64,000 bases of DNA from Callipepla californica brunnescens (GCA_023055505.1 JALIRH010000004.1:11713368-11777367), one strand, 5' to 3'; shown: positions 12,177 to 24,099, counted from the stretch's first letter. Numbers and translations are program-made. Notes: a model not told the origin generated them from the sequence alone.

Positions 12177-15100
12177 ATTTAGTGAACTCTGCTGTTATGA
12201 ATCTTACACAGCTTTTGCTATCTTTTTAAACATGATAGTTCTTGCCATTTGATTACAGAAATTAGTTTAATTATAGATTGATGTCAGACGCATGATGAAA
12301 CACAAATACACACTCAGAAAATGTAGCTACAAATTCCTATCCTCTCAACAAACATGAATGGATTCCTCTAAAATAAATGTGTTTATGGGAATTGCCACTT
12401 TTATATTTCTAGTTGCATTAGGAAAACTAGAACACTTGTGTGCTGAGGGAGGAATATTCTTAACTAGTAAACATACAAAGTAGACAAAAGTTAAGTTAAA
12501 TTTGTTATTAGAAGTATGTTCTTTCTACTGAACTTGTGATATTGTGCAGCTAAAATCTGGTACTTCTGAAGCCAAGGGTCATGGGTGTAAATAATATAGT
12601 ATGCAATTTTATTAATAGAAGTGTATTAAGATTGTAGAAGGTAGAAGTCTTTAGCCCTCTAAAAGGAAAGTTTGCATGCTGTTATTTGTGTTTTGGCGCC
12701 AGAGAATGAAAGAGAGAAATCCCACATTCTCTGAAACTCTGTCTTGGTGTGAAAGACAACTAGAATTAAGGGCTTGATTTATTATTTAATGTTATCCACG
12801 TTTAATTAAAGTCAAAGTCTTGTATGTACTGTTAAAATTTTATAAAGTGTGTTTATCAGTTGCAAAAACTGGAAAATTAGTAACTGTTCATTGAACTTCT
12901 TTGATTATTGGTTTGTACATTGCTATGATTGGCTAGAGATGGCTCCATACCCATTTTTCTTTCCTTCCTCCTTCAGGGTGTTTCTAGTATTCCTAAAACT
13001 GTATTCCTATTCTTTCTCTTACTTTCAGAAAGTGTTTATCCCCATTCTGCAATTAGAGAAGAATATATGTGCTTGCACTGAGGCTGCCTTTCGTTCGCAA
13101 CCTTGCTGATACTATACTCACTCAAGCCAAGTGAAGCATAAAATGTCTCTTCTGGAGAAGTGGATGGGATTTGCTTAGGTCAGGGCAGCCAGTGGCTACA
13201 AAATTGATCTCAGATAACAAAAATCAGCTTACTCTAGAGTTTGCTAAATGTCAGCTGAGAGTCCAGGAGCTCACCTGGATCCATATACGCTTTTTCTGTT
13301 CTGCTTCTGCAAGCTCTGAATGTGTCAATGGTTTCTTGGTAGTAAACAAAAGGAGAAGAGATGAGAAGAATGCACTGGTATTACACAGTGTACAGTATAT
13401 CAGTGACTTGTTTTCTGAGGCTACCACTAAGCACTCATGCTCTAGTACTATACAGGAGGGTTCTTAGGGTGGACAGTAACCAAGCAGCGCTGCCCTGGAA
13501 AGCAGCAGGTACTTTAATACCTCTTGTTTTGTTTCAAAAACTAAATACAAGTTCCATTGGCAACACTGTGAGGATGGACCCTCAAAGCATAAATAGCCAT
13601 TCTTCTCTCTCACAGTAGTGCTGTATTTAATATTTTTTCAAACCAACCTTCATAAAAATATCCATGTTTGCAGAGGAGTAGGAAGAAGAGAGTTTGCTAA
13701 GATAGAAAATGTATTTGATGTGTTAAAAGAGTGAAAAACTCTACAAGGCAAGTGTTGACATATCTTATCTCACTTGTCAGAACTGCCCTGTGAAATAGAG
13801 AGGATGAAATCCATGCTCTACATATGGACCATACACATGTTTCTTGAACTTAGTCTGCTTCCATTGCTTAGACTTCAGACTCACAAAAGGTGCTCTCAGT
13901 GAAAAATATAAGTAGGTTGTTTTTCCTTGTCTTTCAACTTGTTTACTTTGATAATTTTCTCTCCATCTCCACATTCTCCTGTTCTGTCCTACTTTCTGAC
14001 AGCCCGGTATTGATGCCTTTCCATACCTTTTAATAGTTATAAATTAACAGGAAATTGAACCAGTAACTTGTAACGTGCACATTTTGCTGTTGTTTCTCAC
14101 TTTTCCTTTGGGGACCTAGGGAACTCCTGAAATTCAAAACACAAAACCCTAATATCTAAGGATGGAAGAGCAATTAAAAGGAGAGTGAACTGAAGAAAAG
14201 TGACACAGAAACTAACAAACAAGCATTAGGTAGGCATGTAAGTGTAAAGCTGAAGTGATGTGAGTGCCAGTCAATGAATTTCTAGTAAGCTATGCAGATG
14301 GTATCCATGAGGGCTATGCCTGTAGGGAGTGTAAGTCCTTAAATATATCAGCAGCTTCATGAAAGAAGAGGCAGAAAGGTCAGTGTGACAAATGGGTTGT
14401 TAAACCTGGTGCTGCTGCAGGAGAAAGTGCTCCTTTGCTTCCATCATTTAATAAAATGTGCTCTACACTTGTAGTTTGTTGTACATAAGGAATTTGTTCT
14501 ACATAGGTAGTTTTTTGTTTTGAGCTTTAAGATATAATGCATTGGAATCACTACATGTGATAGCAGTGCAACAACAATGAGCCTGTTCTTTAGTGTACCC
14601 CTGCAGATCTTTCATTCAGGACAAAGGAAGTGTGGTTTGTATTAAAGATATAGCTCAACTTTCATAATAAAGCAAGTTGTGAATGATGAATGAAGGCACT
14701 TATTGAGCTGAAAGTACACATACCAGATTGAGCAATGTTGATCTTTGTGCAACAATCAGCTGAGTAAGAGAAAGCAGGGACTGAATTTTCAGCTGTCTCA
14801 GCCTGACCTTCATTTTGTACTTTTTTTAGCTGCAAATTAACACGTCCAATTGTTCGTCAAGTGACTACTGAAATCTTCCTTTCTACTTATGTGATGGAGC
14901 AAAAAAGGCATGTATACGAATTTCACTTGCAAAAGGGAAGGCTGGTTATCCAGCAGTAAAACAGTAAAGTCCAGCTGTATAAAGTGATATGCAATAATCT
15001 TATGCAATTATTCAAATTGTTAAGAAGGAAAGATTCCATATTCACTGACTGACTGTGAGCAACGGCTCTCCTCCTCTTCAATCCCCACTCCTCCATTTTT

Positions 15101-15387
15101 TTTCTTACAAAATCAAACAGTGTCTTTTAGTAGATTATTTACCATGAAGAAATACCTTGATTGGAATTCAAGCTGAATCCGATTTTAATTTACAGGGAGT
15201 GTTTGAAACAGATTTTCAAATGGCATAGCAACACAAAGGTAATTCACAGAGGCGTGTGTTTAAAATAAGGGGCTAGTTTATAGGAAAATCCGGAATGTGG
15301 GCTGGAACATGTTCCAGAATTCCACCCTCTTGTCCTGGCTACACAAACAATGTGACCGAGGCCTGCCAACAGTTGTCATGTTTAAAT
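12177..15387. other. Non-coding DNA, nothing recognised
   Basis: About 3.2 kb with open frames of 98 codons or fewer and no domain-like translation. A weak MIR-like reading at about 13745-13800 was considered and not called. Confidence 0.6.
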
Positions 15388-15402
15388 AGAGAGAGAGAGA
15401 GA
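15388..15402. repeat. (AG)n microsatellite
   Basis: A perfect AG dinucleotide run of 15 bp. Confidence 0.9.
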
Positions 15403-16280
15403 AGGAAAGTGGCAAGAATTCCCTCGGCACCATAATCCCTGCAGCCTTGCTACTTAGCACTTTTAAGAGAGAGGCGGATACAGGAAGCAAGAATAAGACA
15501 TAGCACACTCCATCTCTTCTCTGCAATAAACACTGCTTAGAATTCCTTCTAAGCTGGTAGAATAAACATTTTCAAGGCTTTTCTCTGAACATTTGATCTC
15601 AGTGACTACAACAGTTCATTTTTTTTTTTTTAAATCCCTCTCAGCTTTTCCATACTGCAGTGTCAGCCTTGCACATCTTGCACTCCAAGATATAACTTGA
15701 AAATCAAATCCTGGGCTCTTTACTTAGAGAAAATCCTAAGGACTTTTACCAGATACTTTAATAAAACTATTAGTCTCAGCACTGTGTCTGCTGCTGAGTT
15801 GAAAATTACGGAAAAAGTTAAAGGATGGCAATGACTGTTGCTTAAAGGAAACTTAACCTGTGTTGAGCTAAATTCCTCACAAGGCAATTTGAACTGACGG
15901 GCCTATATAACCACTCATCCCAAAACAAAAGCATAATGCACTGGCACAAGAATGTCCATCCTACCTGGAGTCTGGCTGGTATCTCTTTAATGAATTGTTT
16001 ACTGCATTTATGATTCATGTGAATGGGATGGTTTTCTGGTCCCTTTTGAAAGCTTTTGTAAATTAGATGATTGTGTTTTATGATTAGGAAAACTGTTTGG
16101 GGGATGTTGCAGGTATTCTTTGTGTGAGTTGTGGCAGTGAATAGCAGAGGGTTTATAAGTTTTGACATTTTCATTTTGATGCTCTCCCAATAGATGTACG
16201 CTGTGCAACAACTGACTCAGTTTCCCCACCCATACTGTGAGTTTTCCACCTGCCATATCCTTCACAAAGTTTTCCTCAGC
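15403..16280. other. Non-coding DNA, nothing recognised
   Basis: Short minus-strand frames (110 and 136 codons, 15842-16418) cross this stretch. The longer one encodes a lysine run from the poly-T tract and carries no domain. No repeat family was recognised. Confidence 0.6.
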
Positions 16281-16304
16281 TTTTTTTTTTTTTTTTTTTT
16301 TTTT
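16281..16304. repeat. T24 homopolymer
   Basis: Twenty-four uninterrupted T. On the minus strand there is no polyadenylation hexamer just before it, so it does not look like the tail of a processed retrocopy. Confidence 0.95.
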
Positions 16305-16564
16305 CCAATAACAACGCCTCTTCAGAAAGTGACATATGAAAAGGTCAGAATACTTACCTTGGTGGAAGTTCTTAATGCAGAATCTCTCTTGGAAATGGGC
16401 ACGGATCTTCAAATTCACCTAGGTAACAGCAGATCTTTCTTATTTCTGCATACCTGTCAACTGTGTACCTTCTTCCTTAGGGCACATCAGAAGATGTTGC
16501 CATCTTCTGAACATTCACCTCTCTATTGTTAGCTTTTAAGACAAATACAAGGGACAGAGGAAAT

Positions 16565-16655
16565 CTGGGTCTGTGATAGCTTTTGCTCCGGACTTATTGC
16601 TAGAACAGATACTTTCGCCTTTGTTTCTTCATCTGTTAAACGAAAACTAGTGGCC
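16565..16655 (+). repeat. MIR-like SINE fragment, forward
   Basis: 'GGGTCTGTGATAGC', 'AGATACTTTCGCCTTTG' and 'TTTCTTCATCTGTTAAACG' occur in the order of the MIR body, ending in the well-known TTTCCTCATCTGTAAAATG block. Family named from memory; diverged copy. Confidence 0.5.
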
Positions 16656-16767
16656 AGCTCTTCCTCAAAGCTATTGCTACACATAAGCAAATAATGCTGT
16701 AAATGATGTGAGTCTTTCAGTAAAAGGCAATCGATATGTTAAGTACTGCATAGCTATTAATCTCCAG

Positions 16768-16892
16768 GCCAGGTTTTTCAAAGAGCTAAGCAGTCAGCAG
16801 TTGTTGTCAACTTCCAATTCTGCTCCTGAAGAAATTGCCAAAATAATCGAAACTTCTGCTGGAGGCTTAGTGCTTCAGGAAATCAAGTCATC
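16768..16892. mobile_element. Relic of a palindromic amniote repeat (MITE-like)
   Basis: The left end begins 'GGCCAGGTTTTTCAAAGAGC' and the right end contains 'GGCTTAGTGCTTCAGGAAAT', close to its inverse complement. I recall a long palindromic repeat common in turtle and crocodilian genomes with this layout (GGCCAGATTTTCAAA...GCTCAGCAC at one end, inverted at the other). The centre has lost its symmetry. An 82-codon frame at 16708-16956 runs through it and is judged accidental. Confidence 0.45.
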
Positions 16893-17813
16893 TGATTCAA
16901 TGAAGCACGTGGGCAGTAGAATTTTTTTGAATGTCTGGCCTCTAATGGCTGTTTGAGGTTGGCACATCCTTCTCACATAACTGATGTGTTAAACATTTTG
17001 AGAAACTCTTCTTTGATTTTTTTTTTTTTTCCTCTGGTTTCTCAAAGTTTAAAACTCAAGTGGTGAAAACTTTTCCTTCTTATTTTGCTCTCTAGGAGAC
17101 CAAAGTCTCCTATTTATGAAGAGAACGGGCAATTACAGCCTGACATTCCCCACTTAGTTCTGTCAATATGCCTGCATCCTGACCTGGGGGTTCCCAAAGC
17201 AGTTGGCTCTTTATGTCCCTATCAGTCCTTGGCTTCTTTCCTCAGCTATCAAGAAGTGTCTTAGGGTTTTTGTTTTGTTTTTTTTTTCTTCGTGCAGTAT
17301 CACCAACTACTAACCAAATGGAAGCCATTAAACAACTTTGCACATGTATTGCATAGTAATGACTTTAGGTTGTCAAGTGAAAGTCTCCAGAAACTGTTAA
17401 CAACCTTTTGAAGCAGTCAGTATCCATCAAAATAACTTTTAAGACTTTTGTTGGTCAGCTGATTGTATCATAGTCTTCCCCTTTAAAACCAGAACGTAGA
17501 ACAGTGTTGTATGGCCACTGCTTTAAGCATTTGAAAATTAGTTACCATGCATAACATTCTCTGTCTCTAGTCTATTTATAAACAGTTCCAAAGGGTTGGA
17601 TTGTTTTTCTGCTTTACTGTTGTAAGTAGAGCAAATCAGGCAAATAAATACATTGGAACTGCAACCACCAGTAGACCCTTGCTTGTATTACCTTTGAAAT
17701 TTTTTGTTTGTTTTGGAGAAGTGTACATTCCAAAAGATCAAACACTCACATCTTTGTTAGGCAGAACCTTTGTTGTGCCTGTCCTCAGTTGAGAAAGCAT
17801 GAAGTGCTTTTGC
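16893..17813. other. Non-coding DNA, nothing recognised
   Basis: T-rich patches near 17019-17030 and 17276-17287; no domain-bearing frame and no recognised repeat. Confidence 0.6.
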
Positions 17814-17836
17814 AAAAAAAAAAAAAAAAAAAAAAA
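17814..17836. repeat. A23 homopolymer
   Basis: Twenty-three uninterrupted A. No AATAAA lies just upstream, so it is not an evident retrocopy tail. Confidence 0.95.
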
Positions 17837-18057
17837 GTCTATAAGAATGAACTGTGGAAGCTATGACTGATGCTGAGAAAGACTGAACAAGTTAAACTTG
17901 TTCTTAAAAGCTTCCAATTTTTCTGAAAACTTCAGACTACTTCATAACTTATAGCGGAAAATGTAGTAGTATGCACGCTCTCATATTACCTAGATAAAAC
18001 AGAAGGAAAAATCTCCTATCCCTTTTTATCCCCCTTGCATTTCCTGTATACCAATGC

Positions 18058-18074
18058 TTTTTTTTTTTTTTTTG
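18058..18074. repeat. T17 homopolymer
   Basis: Seventeen uninterrupted T, about 220 bp after the A23 tract. Confidence 0.95.
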
Positions 18075-21000
18075 GTGATGTTTATATGGATTAGACTTTG
18101 CCATTCTGTTGGCATGAGTGTTGCTTCCTATATTTAATCTTCCTTAAGACCACTCAAATTGTCATATTAGGCATGCGTGTTACATTCATTTTGAGTGCGG
18201 AGAGAAAGGCAGCTGCTTTAACAGTTGTCTTTTCTGTTACAGACTTACTGCATGAGCTATAAAAATATGGATGTCTTTCTGTATGCATAACTTTATAATC
18301 ATGAAAGATGCTTTGTGCTACACTGGTTCCTGAGAAAATGGAAATCACGACTGCAAGGATCAGTGTTGTCAAAAGCACATGTGTGTACATGCGCACAGAA
18401 GCACCTGGTAGACTACAGAAGGTTGCTGCAAATGCATCCGAATCTTCCTTCATACATAATACGTCCTTTAGGTGGTGCCATTGTGTTTTTTTGAGATAAG
18501 ACTGAGGGCTCAAGAATGTGTAGGACGCAGTAACAAAAAGGATGCAGCGTACAATACATCCTTATACCCAAAGTGACTCGGAAACATCTGAGTGTGCGGA
18601 GCCATCTCCACATACAGGATGTAATGTTGTTAGAGTAAATATAGAGTGGCTGATGTCAACAATGAGAAGAGCAAATGCTAAAAGAATAATGGTGACTTGA
18701 AATAGTCAGGAATCTTTTTCAGGGCAGCTTTCTGACATGCAGTTCAGCTTTTAAATGTTAATGTTAGTGAAGAATAAGTGAAAAAGCAGGGGAAAAGATA
18801 TATAGCTCTGAGCAATGGGTGTGATTCACAGAGGCTGGGTCTGAACTGCCAGGCAAACCCAAACCTACCCAAAAAACAGTCTGTGGACATGTCAGCTGTT
18901 TTCAGGTCACTCCTGCTTGATGATGAGTCATGAGGAATCTTAGAACTATGCGGAGAGAAATTTCTAGGGTGGGTCTCAAAGCTAAAGTGAAATGTATTTT
19001 GTCCACATTTCAGACAGTTTGTTGCTAAGTGGGCAGGCAATGTTGCCTCATAGCAGAGGAAGCAGTAGGGAAAGTAGAAGACTGAATGCCTCGTTTCATA
19101 TCTCTGTCTGGCCACTGTACTCTTTTAATACAGCTCCTGAACTGTGTTTCAGTTTGATGTGGTGGTGTTTGCCTTAATGTGATTTAATGTATTTTAGGTA
19201 CTTCAAGAATGTTGGATTAATGAGATCACATGCATTCAAAATGTTGTTGTCATTTATTTATTGTTTAGATAATGTTTTCTTAAAATCAGGGCGCCCTCTG
19301 TCTCATGTTTTCTCACTCCATACGGGTCAGAAAAGCACAAAAGTACTGTATGTCTGAAACATTTCCAGCAGCTTCCCTGGACCTGCTTCCAAAGCTCATT
19401 GAAATCTTGTTAACAGAACACTATACCTCCCTCTGATACCTCACACTGCAAAACAGCTTTGAAGGCCTACACTGAATAATGAAGGAAACAAGGGCATCTG
19501 GGGTCCATTATTTACCCCATTTCATAAGGCACTTCTACAAAGTCTGCTGCCTGCCTTTTCAGATCCATGACAGAAATAAATACAAAGCCTGGAAAGAGCA
19601 AGCAAGTCAGAGTTGTCTGCTGCCCTCTCCACTGCCCCCCTCCACTTTTCTTCCTGTTTCACAGGACACATTTGTTTTGTCTCAGCTAAATGTAGTTCTC
19701 TTTCTCCCCAACACGCTTGTTCTCTGCAGACTGTTTATTGCAAGGAACTCCTTTTTGCTTGGGAAGGTATCTCAGCATCTTTGGATGTTTCTAAAGGAGG
19801 CCAGTGTGAAACTTACTCACTTACAGAAACTTTAAAGAGAGAGAATTTTAAAGAACGTCAGCCCAAGCACCATTATATTTCTTGTGAAAATAAACCCCTT
19901 GCAGATCTGACGCTCTGGTGAAAATCTTCCAGAATACTTAGTCAACATTAGAGCACTTTGTCTTGGCACTTAACGTGGATCACATAGATGAAGTATTTGA
20001 GGGACTACACAGTAACTGTAGAAGCTGCAAACAATTAATTCAGAACCTTTTCCATTATTATTTTTTTTCACTATATGATAGTTTGTATTAATTAGTTACC
20101 TGCCATTTGATGTAGTTCTCTATATAACTATTGGTACCTGCAGCTTCTATCTGCAAACTTTGAGAGTTTGTGTAGGGGAGACAGTTTTTTGAGAGTTAAA
20201 TCCTGCCCTTGTTAAAGTCCTTTGCAAGAGCCAACACTGTCCCATTATTATTGTTTTCATCTTTACCCAGGTAGGACATCTCCTATATCTTCTGCTTCCA
20301 CTTTGAATTAGCTGAATTGTCAGCTGCAAAATAAATCTGCTTCTTGATTAAAATAATGTCTGCAATCCATCTGAAATTGACTTTCCTTCCGTCATAATTC
20401 AGAAATTGCAACACTGTTGTTAATGTGTCTGAAGTGGACGGGATGAAAAATAAAAATTGGAAAGCCTCAAAATAGTTGTTAGTTAAACTCCTAAAACTAG
20501 CTCTAATAATAATTTATTCCACCTGTATGAGAGTTTAGGTCTAATAAAGAAGCTTAGACATAGCACATTCAGAGTATTAGAGCTGCTACAGCCTTCACCA
20601 TTTGGCCATTCTAGCCATTTTCACGACAAAGATAAACTTTGTGTTTCAGTCTCCCTGCCTATTATTCAAGGAGTAAACGATCTTGTGTTCTTTAGTTTGG
20701 GATCAACCTTACTGGATTTTTTTGTGCCTGAAGAATCCAGAATTAATCTGTGAAATGTAGAGGCTGCTGCTGATTTCTTCTAAGTGCACAGAGCTGCTTC
20801 CTGGTGATATTTATAAAACTGATGTGTTACACTTTTTTTCTCTCAGAGAAAGTGATAAATCTCTGAGTTCACTAGCATGTGTTTTATGGGAGACTACCAA
20901 CCTATGATCATGTGCATATCATCTACATGAGAGAAAATTCTCCCAGAAACAGCATGAGTACCATTAATCTTTCTACCATAATAATTTTAGGCTTAGCCAA

Positions 21001-21153
21001 CGAAGTAACTCACAGGATATTTAGCCCATGCCACCAGCCTCTGCTGAATCATCCTTGCATTACATGTGCTATTCCTATTTCTTTTAGTTTTAGAGAGTAC
21101 ATTGCTGTGCCACTAAAGTAACTGTCAGGCAAGACAACGAGTCACTCTCTGTT
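18075..21153. other. Non-coding DNA with short frames only
   Basis: Frames of 123 codons or fewer occur on both strands, overlapping one another and with no recognisable domain. Apart from a possible CTCF-like site near 19291 nothing was recognised. Confidence 0.6.
19289..19304 (-). promoter_or_regulatory. Partial CTCF-like core in a 10-bp palindrome
   Basis: On the minus strand the site reads GAGACAGAGGGCGC, whose last ten bases fit the CTCF core (YAGRGGGCGC), while the upstream CCAS part does not fit. It overlaps the perfect palindrome AGGGCGCCCT (19288-19297). Single motif hits are weak evidence. Confidence 0.25.
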
Positions 21154-21173
21154 CAAAACAAAACAAAACAAAC
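21154..21173. repeat. (CAAAA)n short tandem repeat
   Basis: About four imperfectly bounded CAAAA units. Confidence 0.85.
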
Positions 21174-21930
21174 ATCCATGTTTAATTCAAGTGTGACATC
21201 TCTTAGTTTCTTCTCAAGCTTCTGAGGTGCTACTTAAAGATTTCTTCAGCAACATGCTACCCCACCAATCACTGTTTCTTGACGAAAACAAGCCCCAAAG
21301 AAAACTCTGAAATTCTAACACTTCCTGCCAAGTAGTATTCATGTTCTGCTGCCTAGATTTCTTGCTCAGACAAGAGAGGAGCTGAAGATTTGCCTGTTCT
21401 TAATCAAAAGCTTTTTGTCATATTTTAACTACCATTTTGGAGGTATGTGTAAGGGCAGCTCATGCAGGCCATGTGAGGTAGATTTAAGATATTCACTCAA
21501 TTTCTAGCCACTGAAATTAGAAAAATGTCACAAACTGCGCAAGCCAAAACCAGATGCATACAGTTTAGTGAGGTTGAGTTGGACATGATACAGGGAACTG
21601 TAATATTCTATTTTTGACTGTAGCCTCCATTCCTATTTGTTTCACCATAGTTACTATGAAGTAAGAAAGGTATATGGAAACACACGAATGACTGTGTGAA
21701 AAGCACTGTGGAAATGCCAGGCGTCATTCCTTTGGTGGATATCACAGTCAGTTTAACCAAGAAAGTAATGGCAGTCTAGCTGTAATTGTATTGTTCTTGC
21801 TGGCCCGACATTTCTATATAAATCCTTGTGTACAAGGTGTTAGGCTAAAGCTAATGTGATGGTGAGCTCAACATACTGCTGCATTTTTTGCAGATACTGC
21901 TGCTGTGTTATTGTCTGGTAACTGCAATTG
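21174..21930. other. Non-coding DNA, nothing recognised
   Basis: No frame of note, no recognised repeat and no motif cluster up to the first copy of the local duplication. Confidence 0.55.
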
Positions 21931-22139
21931 CTAGACAATGGAACATTGCCAGCAGGTTAACTAACTCTTAAAGGAGCTGTGTGGCATCCTACTGTTTCCT
22001 GGCCTAAGAAATATTGAGTGTACATGTACTGTGTTCCTTATTAGCTTGGCTTTTCCTGCACCTGACAGCCCTGCTTTGCTTTTCATTATGTTAGTACTCT
22101 ACAGTTTCTATCCTTTTAGCCTCAGTTTTTGAAGTAACT
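21931..22139 (+). repeat. Local direct repeat, copy 1
   Basis: This ~0.2 kb segment matches 22951-23159 without gaps at an offset of exactly 1,020 bp. The core 21953-22139 differs at about 34 of 187 positions by eye, that is roughly 80% identical. Shared landmarks include CAGGTTAACTAACTCTT, GCTGTGTGGCATCCTACTGT, TTAGCTTGGCTTTTCCTG and CCTCAGTTTTTGA. Homology fades at both ends. No family was recognised and there is no coding frame across it. Confidence 0.9.
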
Positions 22140-22950
22140 AAGTTGTTGTTTTTTTTTCTTCTGTGTTTCAGTGCATTCTATGCTAGTTTCCTCCTCTTTG
22201 CTATTGCCCTTCATGTCTATTGGATGTTTATTTCTTTGTCAATTTTATTTAAAGTAAACTTTCTGCTTTTTGAAATTCTTGACCACATTTCAGAAATGTA
22301 TAATGGGCTACTGATGGGCCCAGGAGCTGTACAGTTTTCAGTTATATCAATAATTTGTTCCAATTAACTGTAGGATTTGAAAGGAAAGAGGAATTGGTAC
22401 ATCCATAAAATGTTACGACTGCTATCTACCAGTTATCTCTCTTGCTCTGAGGTAATCTGATGGGAACAGAAATATTATCAATTACCAGCCTTCTCTGACC
22501 ATAGTAAGAGCTCATCTTGTCCTTATTCCTCCTTTGGGAATTGACAGTCCCCATGGTGTATTTGAGTTGTTTAATTTATTAGTCTTGGTTTTATTCCACA
22601 TTAAATAGAGATAATAATTTCTTAGTTATCTTTGGAGCGTTGTATTAATTAGTACTTGGAATTGAAAAGATATTTTTAAAATACCACAGCAGACAAGATA
22701 TGATATAGTGAAATTTGCTGGAGCCATCCCAAACATGATGAGTCCATTGCATTTACCTGTGTGTTTTTATGCTGCTCTTCATCTTAGCGGACACTTGACT
22801 TGTGAATTTGCTTACAAACCTCAAAGTACACTAATACATGTAGAAAGGTGGTGGGAGGAGGACTGGGGGAGAAATTAGTGGAGGGGACAGAAGAAAGGAA
22901 GAGTTCAGTCATCTGGCAAATCAGGAATACCCAGAGTTGTCTGAACTTTT
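22140..22950. other. Unique spacer between the two repeat copies
   Basis: About 0.8 kb with no evident similarity to sequence outside the pair. It starts with a T-rich patch (22147-22158) and includes a 74-codon hydrophobic plus-strand frame (22143-22367) with no domain. I see no paired terminal repeats, primer-binding site or polymerase motif that would make the pair LTRs. Confidence 0.6.
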
Positions 22951-23159
22951 GCAGATGTTGGAGCATTAGCCGCAGGTTAACTAACTCTTGAGAGAGCTGT
23001 GTGGCATCCTACTGTCTCCTGGCCTTAGAGCTGCTGAGCGTATGTGTGTTATGTTCCATATTAGCTTGGCTTTTCCTGTAGCTTACAGCCTTGCTTTGGT
23101 CTTCATTATGTTAGAACCCCATGCTTTTTGCCCTTTTAACCTCAGTTTTTGATATAACT
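22951..23159 (+). repeat. Local direct repeat, copy 2
   Basis: Second copy of the 21931-22139 sequence, same orientation, ungapped. Substitutions are spread along the length and look transition-rich, as expected from an old duplication or two old insertions of one unknown repeat. Confidence 0.9.
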
Positions 23160-23269
23160 TTCCTTATTAATAACATCCTCCTTTCACAGCACACCTGATT
23201 TTTTCCCTGCTTCAACACACATATGTTCTTTAAAAAAAAAATAAAGTAAAATAAGTAGAAGCTGTGACA

Positions 23270-23530
23270 ATGATGCAAGATGTTACTGGAGTTATTTTTA
23301 AACTTTCTTTTCCTCTCCTTCATGACCTACCTGTCCCTTTTCTTTTATCTCCGTCTTCCACATCTTTCCTAACTACACTAAAATCCTGTCTTTACAGTTT
23401 CCCATCCTTCTTGGCTATGTGCTCTTATTCATCCTCCTTCTCCTTTCCACTGCCAGGCTACAGGTTGATCTCATGACTGCAGTCTTCTCACCTGTCTTTA
23501 TGCTTCTGCCTCCTGTTTTCCTTGCAAGGA
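23270..23530 (+). other. Pyrimidine-rich block
   Basis: The plus strand is conspicuously C+T-rich in short CCTT/TTCC clusters for about 250 bp, more loosely on to 24118. The strand bias removes stop codons on the minus strand and so helps to explain the 169-codon frame at 23569-24078. No coding meaning is claimed. Confidence 0.5.
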
Positions 23531-23536
23531 TATATG

Positions 23537-23563
23537 GTGTGATGCATCCCTCGTGCATCACAC
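23537..23563. repeat. Perfect inverted repeat, 10-bp stem, 7-nt loop
   Basis: GTGTGATGCA (23537-23546) is exactly complementary to TGCATCACAC (23554-23563), with TCCCTCG between them. It could form a short hairpin in RNA or single-stranded DNA. Confidence 0.9.
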
Positions 23564-23611
23564 ACTCCTCATCTGCTGTTTGCCCAGTGATTCAGACTTG
23601 CCAAGATACTG

Positions 23612-23700
23612 TTTGATAATTGCAGACTGAGGTACAGAGTAGTGGGATTAGCTAGATGACTGAATGCACAAGGATCACAAGCACATCTTGTTAAGACTGA
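23612..23700 (-). repeat. MIR-like SINE fragment, reverse orientation
   Basis: 'GCAGACTGAGGTACAGAGTA' then 'GGATCACAAGCACA' follow the order of the reverse complement of MIR (GAAACTGAGGCACAGAG ... GGTCACACAGC). It is diverged. The fragment explains part of the minus-strand frame that crosses it. Confidence 0.5.
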
Positions 23701-24099
23701 GTTTATCAAAGCCATAAAGAGGTTGCTCAAATCCTCTATTGTCCATCTTTTACATGCTGTGTATCTCCTTGTTGCTAAAGTATTTATTAAGTGGTCACAT
23801 CCTACCTGGTTTTCTGCTTTAATGACCAGTTTCCTCTCTGTGACCATGCGTCCCTGTTGAATAATCATGACTGTTTTAATCTTTACCACAGAAAGCTCTG
23901 TAGTATCTTGGCCTTTTCTCTCTACCCTGTCTCTGAGCCTTTCATGGCTTGCAGCTGCCATCCCCCATCTGTCTCCAAAATATCTTTCTCTTAGCTCTGC
24001 CTTGCAATCAATATCTTTTTTAAATTTTGTCCACCATTTCATAACTCTCCAGTATTTTCTACAAGATAATTTCTTCAAATTCCTGTGGTGTGATCTGCC
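23701..24099. other. Non-coding DNA crossed by the longest frame
   Basis: A 169-codon minus-strand frame (23569-24078) runs through this stretch and the adjoining MIR-like piece. Its translation has no recognisable domain, so it is not called as a gene. Confidence 0.6.

Noticed and set aside
13745..13800. Possible reverse MIR middle segment
   Set aside because: Only GCCCTGTGAAATAGAGAGGATGAAA-type resemblance, too weak without the flanking MIR blocks.
16008..16418. 136-codon minus frame
   Set aside because: Contains a lysine run translated from the T24 tract; no domain.
18744..19115. 123-codon minus frame, with overlapping frames on both strands
   Set aside because: Overlapping openings on opposite strands with no domain; treated as chance.
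22143..22950. Repeat pair read as LTRs of a retrovirus-like element
   Set aside because: No TG...CA ends, primer-binding site, polypurine tract or polymerase motif was visible in the 0.8 kb between the copies.
23569..24078. Longest open frame, 169 codons, minus strand
   Set aside because: It crosses a MIR-like fragment and a strand-biased pyrimidine-rich stretch, and its translation shows no recognisable domain. A frame of this length is expected by chance in 64 kb of such DNA.
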